Of a stretch of DNA of 64,000 nt, positions 33,750 through 46,750 are shown piece by piece (within the stretch, counting starts at the first letter, position 1; each line of letters starts with the position of its first letter). A program made the translations under genes and the position numbers. The stretch is taken from assembly GCA_028871455.1 (NCBI GenBank), contig JAGWNF010000011.1:1-64000 (forward strand), given 5' to 3'. The notes under the pieces were generated by a model that did not search any database, was not told where the DNA came from, and was given only the letters and a program-made list of their open reading frames with translations. The stretch comes from Alphaproteobacteria bacterium (GTDB lineage: Bacteria > Pseudomonadota > Alphaproteobacteria > ATCC43930 > CGMCC-115725).

Positions 33750-34871
33750 ATGAGTTGGCAACCTCCGGGCGGTGGCGGCGGCGGGCCGTGGGGTGGCGGC
33801 GGTTCACCGTGGGGCCGTCCGGGCGGCGGCATGAAGCCGCCCGATTTCGAGAACTTGATGCGCCAGGCGCAGGAGCGCATCCGCAAGCTGCTGCCCGGCG
33901 GCACTGGCCGCGGCAAGGGCTTCATCCTCGTCATCGCGGCCGTGGTGGTGCTGTGGCTGGCGAGCGGCTTCTATGTCGTCGATCCCGACGAAGTCGGCGT
34001 GGTGCTGCGTTTCGGTGCCTATAACCGCACGGCGACGCCGGGACTCAACTACCATCTGCCCACGCCGATCGAGAAGGTCCTGATCCCCAAGGTCACGCGC
34101 GTCAACCGCATCGAGATCGGCTACCGCAGTGAAGGGCCGGTCCAGCAGGTGCCGGCGGAATCTCTGATGCTGACCGGCGACGAGAACATCGTCGACATCA
34201 ACTTCACCGTCTTCTGGCTGATAAAGAACGCCAGGGACTACGTGTTCAACATCCGCAATCCCGACGGCACGGTGAAGGTCGCTGCCGAAAGCGCCATGCG
34301 CGAGATCATCGGCCACACGCCGATCGCCAGTGCGCTCGCCGAAGGCCGCGCCAAGATCGAGACCGGTACAGAGACCCTGCTGCAGCAGATTCTCGACAGC
34401 TATCACAGCGGCATCCAGATCACCCAGGTCCAACTCCAGAGGGTCGATCCGCCGGGACCGGTGATCGACGCCTTCCGCGACGTGCAGAGCGCCAAGATCG
34501 ACCAGCAGCGCTACATCAACGAGGCGCAGACCTATGCCAACAACCTGGTGCCTGTGGCGCAGGGCGACGCCGCGCAGATCATCCAGCAGGCGCAAGCCTA
34601 CAAGGCGAAGGCCGTGCTTCAGGCGCAAGGCGACGCGGCGCGCTTCCTTTCAGTCTACAATGCCTACAAGGCGGCGCCGGACGTGACCGCACGGCGACTT
34701 TACATCGAGACGCTCGAAGGCATCCTCGCCAACGCCAACAAGGTGATGATCGACAAGTCGGCTAGCGGCGCCGGCGTCATACCGTACCTGCCGCTGCCCA
34801 AGCTCGAGGCGCCGCATCCGTCGGCGCCGGCGAGCTCCGCCGCGACCTCGAGTAGCGGGAGCCAGCCATGA
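33750..34871 (+). CDS. hflK: HflK, SPFH membrane protease regulator subunit
   Basis: A 373-residue protein with a Gly/Pro/Trp-rich N-terminus, one membrane helix (FILVIAAVVVLWLASGFYVV, about residues 57-76), and an SPFH/band-7 domain starting VDPDEVGVVLRFG. The long coiled helix includes INEAQTYANNLVPVAQGDAAQI. HflK and HflC assemble into a large periplasmic cage around FtsH and limit its degradation of membrane proteins. Its TGA overlaps the hflC ATG. The acidic C-terminal tail of Ala/Ser is variable in the family. Confidence 0.94.
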   Translation: MSWQPPGGGGGGPWGGGGSPWGRPGGGMKPPDFENLMRQAQERIRKLLPGGTGRGKGFILVIAAVVVLWLASGFYVVDPDEVGVVLRFGAYNRTATPGLNYHLPTPIEKVLIPKVTRVNRIEIGYRSEGPVQQVPAESLMLTGDENIVDINFTVFWLIKNARDYVFNIRNPDGTVKVAAESAMREIIGHTPIASALAEGRAKIETGTETLLQQILDSYHSGIQITQVQLQRVDPPGPVIDAFRDVQSAKIDQQRYINEAQTYANNLVPVAQGDAAQIIQQAQAYKAKAVLQAQGDAARFLSVYNAYKAAPDVTARRLYIETLEGILANANKVMIDKSASGAGVIPYLPLPKLEAPHPSAPASSAATSSSGSQP

Positions 34872-35770
34872 GCACGCGGCTTGGCGCGGTCGTCGCGGCC
34901 TTGGTCGTCATCGGACTGGCGCTGATTTACACTACCTTCTACACGGTCGATCAGACGCAGGAAGCGCTCGTCCTGCAGTTCGGCAACCCAGTCGGTCCGC
35001 CGGTCGAGATTCCGGGGCTGCACGTCAAGCTGCCCTATCAGGATGTGATCCTTTACGACCGTCGCATCCTCGATCTCGAACCGCCGCAAGAGGAGGTCAT
35101 CGGCTCCGACCAGAAGCGGCTGGTCGTCGATACCTATGCGCGTTGGCAAATCGTCAACCCGCTGCAATTCTTCCAGACTGTCGGCACCGAGCAGGTTGCG
35201 GATGCACGGCTGAGCGCGCTGATCAGCGCCAGCCTGCGGCGCATCATCGGTACCGTCGAGCTGCAGGCGGTCGTGGCGCAGAAGCGCGCTGAGATCATGC
35301 AGCAGGTGCGCAACGAGGTCGCGACGCAAGCCAAGCCCTTCGGCATCGACGTCGTGGACGTGCGTATCCGCCGCGCCGACTTGCCCGAGGAGAACAGCCA
35401 GGCGGTCTATGCGCGCATGAAATCCGAGCGCCAACGCGAAGCCGCATCCTACCGGGCCGACGGCAAGCGTCAGGCGACGGCGATCCGCGCCGACGCCGAC
35501 CGCCAGCGCATCCAAATCCTCGCCGACGCGCAGAAGCAGTCACAGATCCTGCGCGGTCAGGGGGATGCCGAGGCGATCAAGATCTATGCCGACGCCTACA
35601 ATCAGGACAAACACTTTTTCGCCTTCTATCGCTCGCTGCAGGCGTACAAGGACGCGCTCGGCGGCTCGAACACCACCTTCGTCCTGTCACCGCAGAACGA
35701 CTTCTTCAAATACCTCGAGGCCGGTCCCGAAGGCCTGAGCGGCGTGGGCAAGGCGGAACACGCACGCTGA
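34868..35770 (+). CDS. hflC: HflC, SPFH membrane protease regulator subunit
   Basis: This 300-residue partner of HflK has an N-terminal membrane helix (LGAVVAALVVIGLALIYTTFYTV), an SPFH domain with QEALVLQFGNP, DVILYDRRILDLEPP, DVVDVRIRRADLPEENSQAVYARM, and a coiled region with RADADRQRIQILADAQKQSQ. It ends with a FFKYLE segment typical of HflC. The ATG overlaps the hflK stop, so the two subunits are made in equal amounts. DUF2065 and degP follow on the same strand. Confidence 0.95.
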   Translation: MSTRLGAVVAALVVIGLALIYTTFYTVDQTQEALVLQFGNPVGPPVEIPGLHVKLPYQDVILYDRRILDLEPPQEEVIGSDQKRLVVDTYARWQIVNPLQFFQTVGTEQVADARLSALISASLRRIIGTVELQAVVAQKRAEIMQQVRNEVATQAKPFGIDVVDVRIRRADLPEENSQAVYARMKSERQREAASYRADGKRQATAIRADADRQRIQILADAQKQSQILRGQGDAEAIKIYADAYNQDKHFFAFYRSLQAYKDALGGSNTTFVLSPQNDFFKYLEAGPEGLSGVGKAEHAR

Positions 35771-35777
35771 TTTTCGC

Positions 35778-35963
35778 ATGATCGCCTTCGCCACGGCGCT
35801 CGCGCTGGCCGTCGTCATCGAGGGCGTCCTGCTGGCGCTGTTCACCCGGCCGATGCAGAAGCTGATGGCCGAGACCGCGCTGTTGCCGGGGCACGTCGTC
35901 CGCTGGGTGGGCGTAATCGCAACCGGCTTGGGCGTAGCAGCGATCTGGCTCATTCGTCGGTAA
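35778..35963 (+). CDS. DUF2065 family small membrane protein
   Basis: A 61-residue protein with two membrane helices: FATALALAVVIEGVLLALF and a second one ending GVAAIWLIRR, joined by a PMQKLMAE loop. This matches DUF2065, which sits between hflC and htrA/degP in many alphaproteobacteria and near hflKC elsewhere. It starts seven bases after hflC. Its function is unknown; by context it may belong to the HflKC-FtsH complex. Confidence 0.88.
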   Translation: MIAFATALALAVVIEGVLLALFTRPMQKLMAETALLPGHVVRWVGVIATGLGVAAIWLIRR

Positions 35964-36049
35964 GTGCCGGGACGCCGCCAGGGCTGGCTTGGCGAATGGA
36001 TTGTGCCTAAACTATCGGTTTAGCTTCCCCTCTCCGTTCGGAGTGTTTC

Positions 36050-37525
36050 GTGACTGCTGCCCATCGTCTCGTGTTTGCGAGCCGCGTGCTTGCCCTCATC
36101 CTGGCAGTCGCTGTGGCAACACCGGCGTTCGCGCGCCCGGCGCCCGACAGCTTCGCCGATCTGGCCGCGCGCCTGCTGCCTGCGGTCGTCAATATCTCGA
36201 CGACGCAAACGCTGCCGAGCAAGGGCGACCAGGACGGCCGCGGTCCCGACATGCCGCAATTCCCACCGGGCTCGCCGTTCGAGGAGTTCTTCAAGGACTT
36301 TCTCAACAAGAACCGTCCCGGCGGTCAGCCGCAAGCATTGCCGCGCCACGCCACTTCGCTCGGCTCGGGCTTCATCATCGACCCATCGGGCCTCGTCGTG
36401 ACCAACAATCACGTCATCGCCGATGCCGATCAGATCACCGTCACCTTGCAGGACGACACGAGCTTCAGGGCCGAGGTCGTCGGCAAGGACAGCAAGACCG
36501 ACCTGGCGCTGCTGCGCATCAAGTCGTCGAAGCCGCTGCCGTTCGTGCGGTTCGGCGACAGCGACAAGGCGCGCGTCGGCGACTGGGTGCTGGCGATCGG
36601 CAATCCCTTTGGTCTGGGCGGCAGCGTCACGGCGGGCATCCTCTCGGCGCGCGCACGAGAGATCAATTCCGGGCCCTACGACGACTTCCTGCAGACCGAT
36701 GCCGCGATCAACCGCGGCAACTCCGGCGGTCCGATGTTCGACATGGACGGCAACGTCATCGGCATCAACACCGCGATCTTCTCGCCGTCGGGCGGTTCGA
36801 TCGGCATCGGCTTCGCCATTCCGTCGAACGAGGCGAAACCGGTCATCGAGCAGCTTCAGAAATACGGCCACGCGCGGCGCGGCTGGCTCGGCGTCAACAT
36901 CCAGAGCGTGAGCGACGAGATCGCCGAGAGCCTCGGTCTCGACAAGCCGAAGGGCGCGCTGATCGCCAGCGTTCACGACGGCGGCCCGGCCCAGAAGGCC
37001 GGCGTTCAGGCCGGCGACGTCGTGCTGACCTTCGACGGCAATCCGATCGCCGATATGCGGCACCTGCCGCGCATCGTCGCCGAGACACCGATCGGCAAGG
37101 TCGTGAAGGTGACAGTATGGCGCAAGCGCAAGGAGCTGACGCTCGAGGTCAAGGTCGGCGAGCTCAAGGACAACGTCGAGCGGGCTACGGCGGCGACCAA
37201 GCAGCCGCCGGCGCCGATAGGAACTGCCGTGAAGTTGCTCGGCCTGTCGGTAGCCGACCTGACGCCGGAGCTGCGCGAGCGCTACCAGCTGGCCGAGGAC
37301 AGCGCGGGCGTCGTCGTCACCGACGTCGCCAAAGACGGGCCAGCGGCAGAGAAGGGCATGCGCGCCGGTGACGTCATCACCGAGGTCGCCCAGGAAGAGG
37401 TCAAAACGCCGGCCGACGTCGTCAGGAAAATCGATGCTGCCACCAAGGCGGGCCGCAAGTCGGTGCTGTTGCTGGTCGATCGCCAGGGCGATCTACGGTT
37501 CTATGCGTTGAAACTCGGCGGCTGA
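36050..37525 (+). CDS. degP: DegP/HtrA-type periplasmic serine endoprotease
   Basis: A 491-residue protein with a cleavable signal (ending ATPAFA near residue 28), a trypsin-like domain and two PDZ domains. The triad is His121 (TNNHVIADAD), Asp151 (KTDLALLRI) and Ser225 (NRGNSGGPMF). The first PDZ region has RRGWLGVNIQSV, the second VVVTDVAKDGPAAEKGMRAGDVI. It degrades or refolds damaged envelope proteins. GTG at 36050 gives the full signal peptide. Upstream is an inverted repeat TAAAC-tatcg-GTTTA (36008-36022), a possible regulator site. It ends the hflK-hflC-DUF2065-degP group. Confidence 0.94.
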   Translation: MTAAHRLVFASRVLALILAVAVATPAFARPAPDSFADLAARLLPAVVNISTTQTLPSKGDQDGRGPDMPQFPPGSPFEEFFKDFLNKNRPGGQPQALPRHATSLGSGFIIDPSGLVVTNNHVIADADQITVTLQDDTSFRAEVVGKDSKTDLALLRIKSSKPLPFVRFGDSDKARVGDWVLAIGNPFGLGGSVTAGILSARAREINSGPYDDFLQTDAAINRGNSGGPMFDMDGNVIGINTAIFSPSGGSIGIGFAIPSNEAKPVIEQLQKYGHARRGWLGVNIQSVSDEIAESLGLDKPKGALIASVHDGGPAQKAGVQAGDVVLTFDGNPIADMRHLPRIVAETPIGKVVKVTVWRKRKELTLEVKVGELKDNVERATAATKQPPAPIGTAVKLLGLSVADLTPELRERYQLAEDSAGVVVTDVAKDGPAAEKGMRAGDVITEVAQEEVKTPADVVRKIDAATKAGRKSVLLLVDRQGDLRFYALKLGG

Positions 37526-37532
37526 ACGGAAT

Positions 37533-38138
37533 TTACCTCGAGAAACCGAAGGCTTGCTCGAGCGCATCGAGGATGTACTGCGTCGCCAACGCGGCGAGGA
37601 GCAAGCCCATCACGCGGCTGATGATGTGGACGCCGGTATCCCGCAGCAACCGGTGCGCCCAGCGCGCGCCTAGCAGGCAGCCCAGCGTCAACGCCAGAAC
37701 GAGCACCACCAGGCCCGCGATTTGAAGCTGGTTTTGCAGGGAATACGTGTCGCTGTCGGTCAGCAGCAGCACCGTCATGATCGATTTCGGGCCCGCGAGA
37801 TACGGGATCGCGAGCGGGTAGACTGCCGGATGGCGGCCGTGTGCGCTCTCGTGGTGCGCCGCTTCCTCCAGCACCATGCGCAGTGACATCAGCAGTAGGA
37901 TCAAACCGGCAGCGATCTGGAATGCATGGAGCTCGATATTGAGGCCGGCGAGCACAACCTGACCGATCGCGACGAACGCCAGCAGCACGCCGCCAGCGAT
38001 CAGGATCGCCTCGATCGCGATCCGGCGCTTTACCGGGGCGCCGAACTTGGCGGTGACGACGACGAATTCCGGCACCACTAGCGCCGGATTGACCGCCACC
38101 AGCAGCAACACAAAATCCTGCAGCAGCCTATGCGCCAT
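37533..38138 (-). CDS. MarC-family integral membrane protein
   Basis: A 201-residue protein with six hydrophobic segments, matching the MarC family (UPF0056). Motifs include FVLLLVAVNPALVVPEFV at the N-terminus, the LLMSLRMVLEEAAHHES loop, PLAIPYLAGPKSIMTVLLL and RVMGLLLAALATQYILDAL. Despite its name, MarC is not a proven antibiotic exporter and its role is unknown. The gene converges with degP with seven bases between stops. Confidence 0.85.
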   Translation of the reverse strand: MAHRLLQDFVLLLVAVNPALVVPEFVVVTAKFGAPVKRRIAIEAILIAGGVLLAFVAIGQVVLAGLNIELHAFQIAAGLILLLMSLRMVLEEAAHHESAHGRHPAVYPLAIPYLAGPKSIMTVLLLTDSDTYSLQNQLQIAGLVVLVLALTLGCLLGARWAHRLLRDTGVHIISRVMGLLLAALATQYILDALEQAFGFSR

Positions 38139-38192
38139 CCGCTTCCCCCGCGCGGCTGCCGCCCGACCGCGGCGCCGGCGCCACGCACCACA

Positions 38193-39098
38193 CTAGCCGA
38201 CTATTTCGTCCCGGCGATAGCCCTGCGCATAAAGCGCCGCAGTCAAGTCGGCATGGTCAATGCGATGGCGTGCGCGGGGCGCAACGTTTGGATGTGAATG
38301 GAACGCGATGCCGAGGCCGGCTGCGCCGATCATCGGCAAATCGTTTGCGCCGTCGCCGATTGCGAGCGTGTCGGCCAGCGCGAGGCCGCGCGTGGCCGCT
38401 GTCTGCGTCAGCGTCTCGAGCTTGCTGTCGCGGGTGAGGATCGGTTCCGCCACGCCGGCGATTTTGCCGTCATCAATCAGCAACTGGTTGGCGAAGGCGC
38501 GGTCGAAGCCGAGCGCATGCGCCACCGGGTCGGCAAATACCGTGAAACCGCCGGAAATCAACACGGCGAACGCGCCGTGTCGGCGCATGGTCGCGACCAT
38601 CGCCTGAGCACCATCCATGATACGGATCCGCTTCGCTGCATCGTCAAGAAGCCGGGCCGGGCGCTCGCGCAGCAGCCGAACGCGCTCCTTCAGCGCGGTG
38701 GCGAAGTCGAGTTCGTCGTTCATAGTGCGGCGCGTGATCTCGGCAACCGGCTTCTCGATACCTGCCAGCTTCGCAATCTCGACCAGCATCTCGTTGGCGA
38801 TCACGGTCGATTCCATGTCGGACAGCAGCAACCGCTTCCGCCGGTTGGCCGTCGGCTGCGCCAGCGCATCAACGAGCGGCCCGTCGAAACCGAGCTTCAA
38901 CTTCATTCGTACGGCGGCTTCCGCCTGGTCGGGATCGAGGTCATCGAACGGAAGGTCGACGGCGTGATTCGGCGCCAGCCAGTCGGCCGTCCCGAGTCGC
39001 GCACCCAACCGCTCAAGCGCGCGCGCGGCGACGTCCGCCCAGGATTGAACGTCTCCTCCGGGGTCGGCCGAGATCAGAGTCAGGACGCTGGCTGCCAT
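38193..39098 (-). CDS. serB: Phosphoserine phosphatase
   Basis: A 301-residue HAD-family enzyme for the last step of serine synthesis. An N-terminal ACT-like region (to about residue 85) precedes the catalytic domain. Motif I is LLSDMESTVIANE; the cap follows with FATALKERVRLL; motif II is FAVLISGGFTVFADPVA; motif III/IV is ADTLAIGDGANDLPMI. Motif I has Glu where many enzymes have Asp (DxDST), a common variant in this class. ATG at 39098 gives the usual start (MAASVLTLISAD). The long upstream frame overlaps the divergent miaA and is not used. Confidence 0.92.
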   Translation of the reverse strand: MAASVLTLISADPGGDVQSWADVAARALERLGARLGTADWLAPNHAVDLPFDDLDPDQAEAAVRMKLKLGFDGPLVDALAQPTANRRKRLLLSDMESTVIANEMLVEIAKLAGIEKPVAEITRRTMNDELDFATALKERVRLLRERPARLLDDAAKRIRIMDGAQAMVATMRRHGAFAVLISGGFTVFADPVAHALGFDRAFANQLLIDDGKIAGVAEPILTRDSKLETLTQTAATRGLALADTLAIGDGANDLPMIGAAGLGIAFHSHPNVAPRARHRIDHADLTAALYAQGYRRDEIVG

Positions 39099-39165
39099 GC
39101 GCGTCCTTATCGCTCGTTGGCGTCGACGAAGGCAAGACGGCGTGGAGCGTGTTAGAACCCCCGCC

Positions 39166-40125
39166 ATGAGGTCGGCCGAACCGCCCCTCGTCGTTGTTGC
39201 CGGCCCGACGGCGAGCGGTAAGTCGCGCCTAGCGCTCGCGCTGGCTGGCGAATTCCGCGGTACGATCATCAACGCCGACAGCATGCAAATTTATCACGAT
39301 CTGTGCGTGCTGACCGCGCGGCCATCGGCGCACGATATGGCGGTCGCGCCGCATCGGCTTTACGGCACGATCGACGCGGCGGAGAGCTGCTCCGCCGGAC
39401 GCTGGCGCAATCTGGCGCTGGTCGAAATCGCCGTGGCGCGTGCGGCGGGGCGCGTGCCGATCCTAGTCGGCGGCACCGGCCTTTATCTCTTGGCCCTGCT
39501 TGACGGTATTGCGGAGATTCCGCCGGTGCCGGCGCCGATTGTCGCGGCGACGCGCGCGTTGCATGCCGAACTCGGCGGCGAAAAGTTCCGCGCAGCACTA
39601 GCCGCGCTTGATCCGATCACGGCGGCAAAACTGCCGGCGGCCGACACGCAACGCCTGATCCGCGCTTATGCCGTGGCGCGCACCACGGGAATTGCCCTGA
39701 GCGAATGGCAGAAGCAGCAGAAACCGCACAGCGGACCCGAGGCCAAAGCGGTCGTGCTGCTTCCGCCACGCGGGCCTCTTTATGCCGAGATCGATCGGCG
39801 ACTCGAATGGATGTTCGAAAACGGCGCGATCGACGAAGTGCATGCGCTGCTCGCGCGGCGGCTGCCAATGCTGCCAGCGATGAAGGCCGTCGGGGTGCGC
39901 GAGATCGGTCGCTACCTCGCCGGTGAATGGTCGCGTGATGTCGCACTCGCTGCGGCGCAGCAAGCAACCCGCCGCTACGCCAAGCGCCAATATACTTGGC
40001 TCCGGCACCGGCTAGGAGCTGGCAAGAAACTGCGAAAGCAGGTCATTGAAACGCAATTTTCAGAAAGCTTGCTGCCCGAAATATTTTCATTTATTCGTCC
40101 GTTTCTGTTGACCGAGTCTAAGTAG
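39166..40125 (+). CDS. miaA: tRNA dimethylallyltransferase MiaA
   Basis: This 319-residue enzyme puts a dimethylallyl group on A37 of tRNAs reading UNN codons. Seen are the P-loop VVAGPTASGKSRLAL, INADSMQIYHDL (DSxQxY), the APHRLYG motif, ILVGGTGLYLLALLDG, and MKAVGVREIGRYLAG near the C-terminus followed by RRYAKRQYTWLRHR. Length is normal for the family (about 310). It is divergent from serB and precedes the ilv operon, a common order in Rhodospirillales. Confidence 0.94.
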   Translation: MRSAEPPLVVVAGPTASGKSRLALALAGEFRGTIINADSMQIYHDLCVLTARPSAHDMAVAPHRLYGTIDAAESCSAGRWRNLALVEIAVARAAGRVPILVGGTGLYLLALLDGIAEIPPVPAPIVAATRALHAELGGEKFRAALAALDPITAAKLPAADTQRLIRAYAVARTTGIALSEWQKQQKPHSGPEAKAVVLLPPRGPLYAEIDRRLEWMFENGAIDEVHALLARRLPMLPAMKAVGVREIGRYLAGEWSRDVALAAAQQATRRYAKRQYTWLRHRLGAGKKLRKQVIETQFSESLLPEIFSFIRPFLLTESK

Positions 40126-40238
40126 GCCTCTAGGCTCAGCTTTTTCGCGGCAAAGCGGCCCATTCACGGCCCTTCCCCTGGATTCGCCGGGGTTCAGAGG
40201 GACGGAAGGGACGCGTGTTCTTTGTGCGGAGCGCAACG

Positions 40239-42017
40239 ATGGCGGTGCAACCGGCGGTTCGTGAATTGAGCGGGGCGGAGATGGTGATCCGCGCCCTGGT
40301 CGATCAGAACGTCGATGTCGTCTTCGGCTATCCCGGCGGCGCCGTCCTGCCGATCTATGACGCGCTGTTCAAGCAGAACCAGCTACGCCACATCCTGGTG
40401 CGGCACGAACAGGGCGCCGTTCACGCCGCTGAAGGCTACGCGCGCTCGTCTGGCAAGGTCGGCGTCGTACTCGTCACCAGTGGGCCGGGTGCGACCAACG
40501 CCGTCACCGGCCTGACCGATGCACTGATGGATTCGGTGCCGATCGTCTGCCTGACCGGCCAGGTGCCGACCCACCTGATCGGCAACGACGCGTTCCAGGA
40601 AGCCGATACCACGGGAATCACCCGGCCTTGCACCAAGCACAACTATCTGGTGAAGGACGTGAACGACCTGGCGCGGACTCTGCACGAGGCGTTTCACGTC
40701 GCGCGCACCGGCCGCCCGGGTCCGGTGGTCGTCGACCTGCCGAAGGACGTGCTGTTCGCGACCGGTCTTTATGTCGCGCCTGACGCGACGCCACTGCGCA
40801 AATCCTATCGGCCGCAGACCAAGCCGGAGGCGACGCGCATTGCCGCTGCCGCGCAGCTGATCGCGGTGGCGAAGAAACCCTTGTTCTATGGCGGCGGCGG
40901 CCTGATCAATTCCGGACCGCGTGCCTGCACGCTCTTCACGGAATTGGCCCGCTTGACGGGTTTTCCGGTCACGCTGACGTTGATGGGTCTTGGCGCCTAT
41001 CCCGCATCGGACAAGCAGTATCTAGGTCTCGTCGGCATGCACGGCACGTTCGAGTCCAATAACGCGATGCACGATTGTGACCTGATGATTAATATCGGCG
41101 CGCGCTTCGACGATCGGGTCACCGGCAAGATCGCTGCCTTCGCGCCACATTCGCGCAAGATTCATGTCGACATCGATCCGTCATCGATCAACAAGAACGT
41201 GCGCGTCGATCTGGCCATCGTCGGCGACTGCGCCGAGGTACTCACGGCGTTGATCGCCGAACTCAAGGCGCAAAAGTACAAGCCTGATGCCGCGCGTATC
41301 GCGCCGTGGTGGCGGCAGATCGAAACTTGGCGCAAGCGTGAGTCGCTCCGCTACGAGAAATCGGACACCATCATCAAACCGCAATATGCGATCGAGCGGC
41401 TTTACGCACTGACGCGCGACCGGGACGTCTTCATCACGACCGAGGTCGGTCAGCATCAGATGTGGGCCGCGCAGCTCTTCAAGTTCGAACAGCCGTTCCA
41501 CTGGATGACTTCGGGCGGTCTCGGCACCATGGGCTACGGCCTGCCGGCGGCGATGGGCGTGCAACTGGCTCATTCCGATGCGCTCGTCATCGACATCGCC
41601 GGTGAAGCCTCGATCTTGATGAACATCCAGGAGATGTCGACCGTCTGTCAGTATCGGTTGCCAGTGAAGGTTTTCATTCTGAACAACCAGTACATGGGCA
41701 TGGTGCGGCAGTGGCAGGAGTTGCTGCACGGCGGTCGCTATTCAGAGAGCTACACCGCGGCGTTGCCGGATTTCGTGAGGCTCGCCGAAGCTTTCGGGGC
41801 GGTCGGCCTGCGCGCCGAGAAGCCCGCCGACGTCGATCGCGTGATCAAGGAAATGATCGCCGTCGATCGGCCGGTGATTGTCGACGTTCAGGTCGATCCC
41901 AAGGAGAATTGTTTCCCCATGATCCCGTCGGGCGCGGCGCACAACGAGATGCTGCTCGGCCCGAGCGACAGGCAATCGTCCGGCCCGGTGTCGGAAGAGG
42001 GCATGGTCCTGGTCTGA
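40239..42017 (+). CDS. ilvI: Acetolactate synthase, large catalytic subunit
   Basis: A 592-residue ThDP enzyme making acetolactate (valine/leucine) and acetohydroxybutyrate (isoleucine). The N-terminal domain has VDVVFGYPGGAVLPIYDAL with HEQGAVHAAEGYARSSG (catalytic Glu), the FAD-binding middle domain contains GLGAYPASDKQYLGLVGMHG, and the C-terminal ThDP site shows DIAGEASILMNIQEM and LNNQYMGMVRQWQEL. ATG at 40239 (MAVQPAVREL) is chosen because GCGGAG precedes it; the upstream ATG at 40215 lacks a site. No leader-peptide ORF is present in the 113-base upstream stretch. ilvH follows after 5 bases. Confidence 0.95.
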   Translation: MAVQPAVRELSGAEMVIRALVDQNVDVVFGYPGGAVLPIYDALFKQNQLRHILVRHEQGAVHAAEGYARSSGKVGVVLVTSGPGATNAVTGLTDALMDSVPIVCLTGQVPTHLIGNDAFQEADTTGITRPCTKHNYLVKDVNDLARTLHEAFHVARTGRPGPVVVDLPKDVLFATGLYVAPDATPLRKSYRPQTKPEATRIAAAAQLIAVAKKPLFYGGGGLINSGPRACTLFTELARLTGFPVTLTLMGLGAYPASDKQYLGLVGMHGTFESNNAMHDCDLMINIGARFDDRVTGKIAAFAPHSRKIHVDIDPSSINKNVRVDLAIVGDCAEVLTALIAELKAQKYKPDAARIAPWWRQIETWRKRESLRYEKSDTIIKPQYAIERLYALTRDRDVFITTEVGQHQMWAAQLFKFEQPFHWMTSGGLGTMGYGLPAAMGVQLAHSDALVIDIAGEASILMNIQEMSTVCQYRLPVKVFILNNQYMGMVRQWQELLHGGRYSESYTAALPDFVRLAEAFGAVGLRAEKPADVDRVIKEMIAVDRPVIVDVQVDPKENCFPMIPSGAAHNEMLLGPSDRQSSGPVSEEGMVLV

Positions 42018-42022
42018 CGCCC

Positions 42023-42535
42023 ATGGCCGCTCCGGAAGCCGTCGAAAAGCACACCATGGCCGTGCTCGTGGATAACGAGCCGGGCGTGCTGGCGCGCGTC
42101 ATCGGCCTCTTCTCGGGTCGCGGATATAACATCGAAAGTCTCACCGTCGCCGAGACCGATCCCAATAACAGGCTTTCGCGCATCACCATCGTCACCTCGG
42201 GTACGCCGATGATCATCGAGCAGATCAAAGCACAGTTGAACCGTATCGTGCCGGTTCACGGCGTCCACGATCTGAGCGAGGAAGGCCCGTTCGTGGAGCG
42301 CGAGCTGGCACTGGTCAAAGTGACCGGCAGCGCCGAGAGCCGAGCGGAGACGCTGCGTCTCGCCGACATCTTCCATGCGCGCGTGGTCGACACCACACCC
42401 GAGAGTTACGTCTTCGAGATGACCGGTTCGACCGAGAAACTCGACGCCTTCATCAGCTTGATGGCGCCGCTCGGCGTGGTCGACATTTCACGCACCGGCG
42501 TCGCCGCGATCTCGCGCGGCGCCGGCAAGTTCTGA
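42023..42535 (+). CDS. ilvH: Acetolactate synthase, small regulatory subunit
   Basis: A 170-residue regulatory subunit with an N-terminal ACT domain (HTMAVLVDNEPGVLARVIGLFSGRGYNI) that binds valine for feedback control, then the C-terminal domain with FVERELALVKV, FHARVVDTTPESYVFEMTGS and GVVDISRTGVAAISRG. Full-length for the family. It lies between ilvI and ilvC in one operon. Confidence 0.95.
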   Translation: MAAPEAVEKHTMAVLVDNEPGVLARVIGLFSGRGYNIESLTVAETDPNNRLSRITIVTSGTPMIIEQIKAQLNRIVPVHGVHDLSEEGPFVERELALVKVTGSAESRAETLRLADIFHARVVDTTPESYVFEMTGSTEKLDAFISLMAPLGVVDISRTGVAAISRGAGKF

Positions 42536-43588
<1,053 letters not shown>

Positions 43589-43937
43589 TGCCTCGGCGCG
43601 ACCGTAGGCGCCACAGAAGGCTTGCGATTCTTCCGCAAGCCGGGCTAAACATAGTGCTGGCCTCGATTTTTCGCCTTACCAGCGAATCGGCTGGCGATTC
43701 TAGGCGGCGCCGGTCGAGGGAAAGCGGGCAAAAATGGCCGTGACGTTCTCAGCTACGGTTAACCGGGCGTTTCAACGCCGGTTTGGCCGCGTCTGCCGTC
43801 AGGCCGATCGGGCGCGGGGGAACGGCGGCACGCTGCGACTTAGCTGCCCCTGAGCGCGGGCGCGATTGAGCCCGCTCGCGTTCGAGGGGCATCGGCCACG
43901 GCTCACGTTATTTCCCCGAGACATGAGGAATCGCGCC
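43589..43937. other. Intergenic region between ilvC and leuA with two hairpins
   Basis: A perfect hairpin GGCTTGCG/CGCAAGCC (43619-43641) follows ilvC but lacks a T tract, so it may act as an mRNA 3' barrier or a Rho-linked end. A second bulged hairpin AACCG-g-GCGTT/AACGC-CGGTT lies at 43760-43782. A 39-codon ORF from 43734 contains few leucines, so a leucine attenuator is not supported. No other gene is seen. Confidence 0.5.
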
Positions 43938-46603
<2,666 letters not shown>

Positions 46604-46750
46604 CCACGATTACTGCCCCGGTTTCATGACACAGAGCGTGTACTCAGCCTCGATTTCAGTGTAAAAAGTGCCGGTAAGAGCCGGAGTTCATGGGGGAAGG
46701 CGCCGGCGCGTGGCGGAAGCGATCGGGACCATGACCAGCGGTCGGCGCCA

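Noticed and set aside
38193-39284. Longer serB start at 39284
   Set aside because: The added 62 residues are unconserved and run across the divergent miaA start; ATG 39098 gives the known SerB N-terminus.
40126-40238. Possible attenuator or leader peptide before ilvI
   Set aside because: No ATG occurs in the stretch and the only hairpin (CCCC/GGGG) is weak with no T run.
43734-43853. 39-codon ORF upstream of leuA as a possible leucine leader peptide
   Set aside because: It contains only two leucines, not clustered, and no terminator with a T tract follows, so attenuation by leucine codons is not supported.
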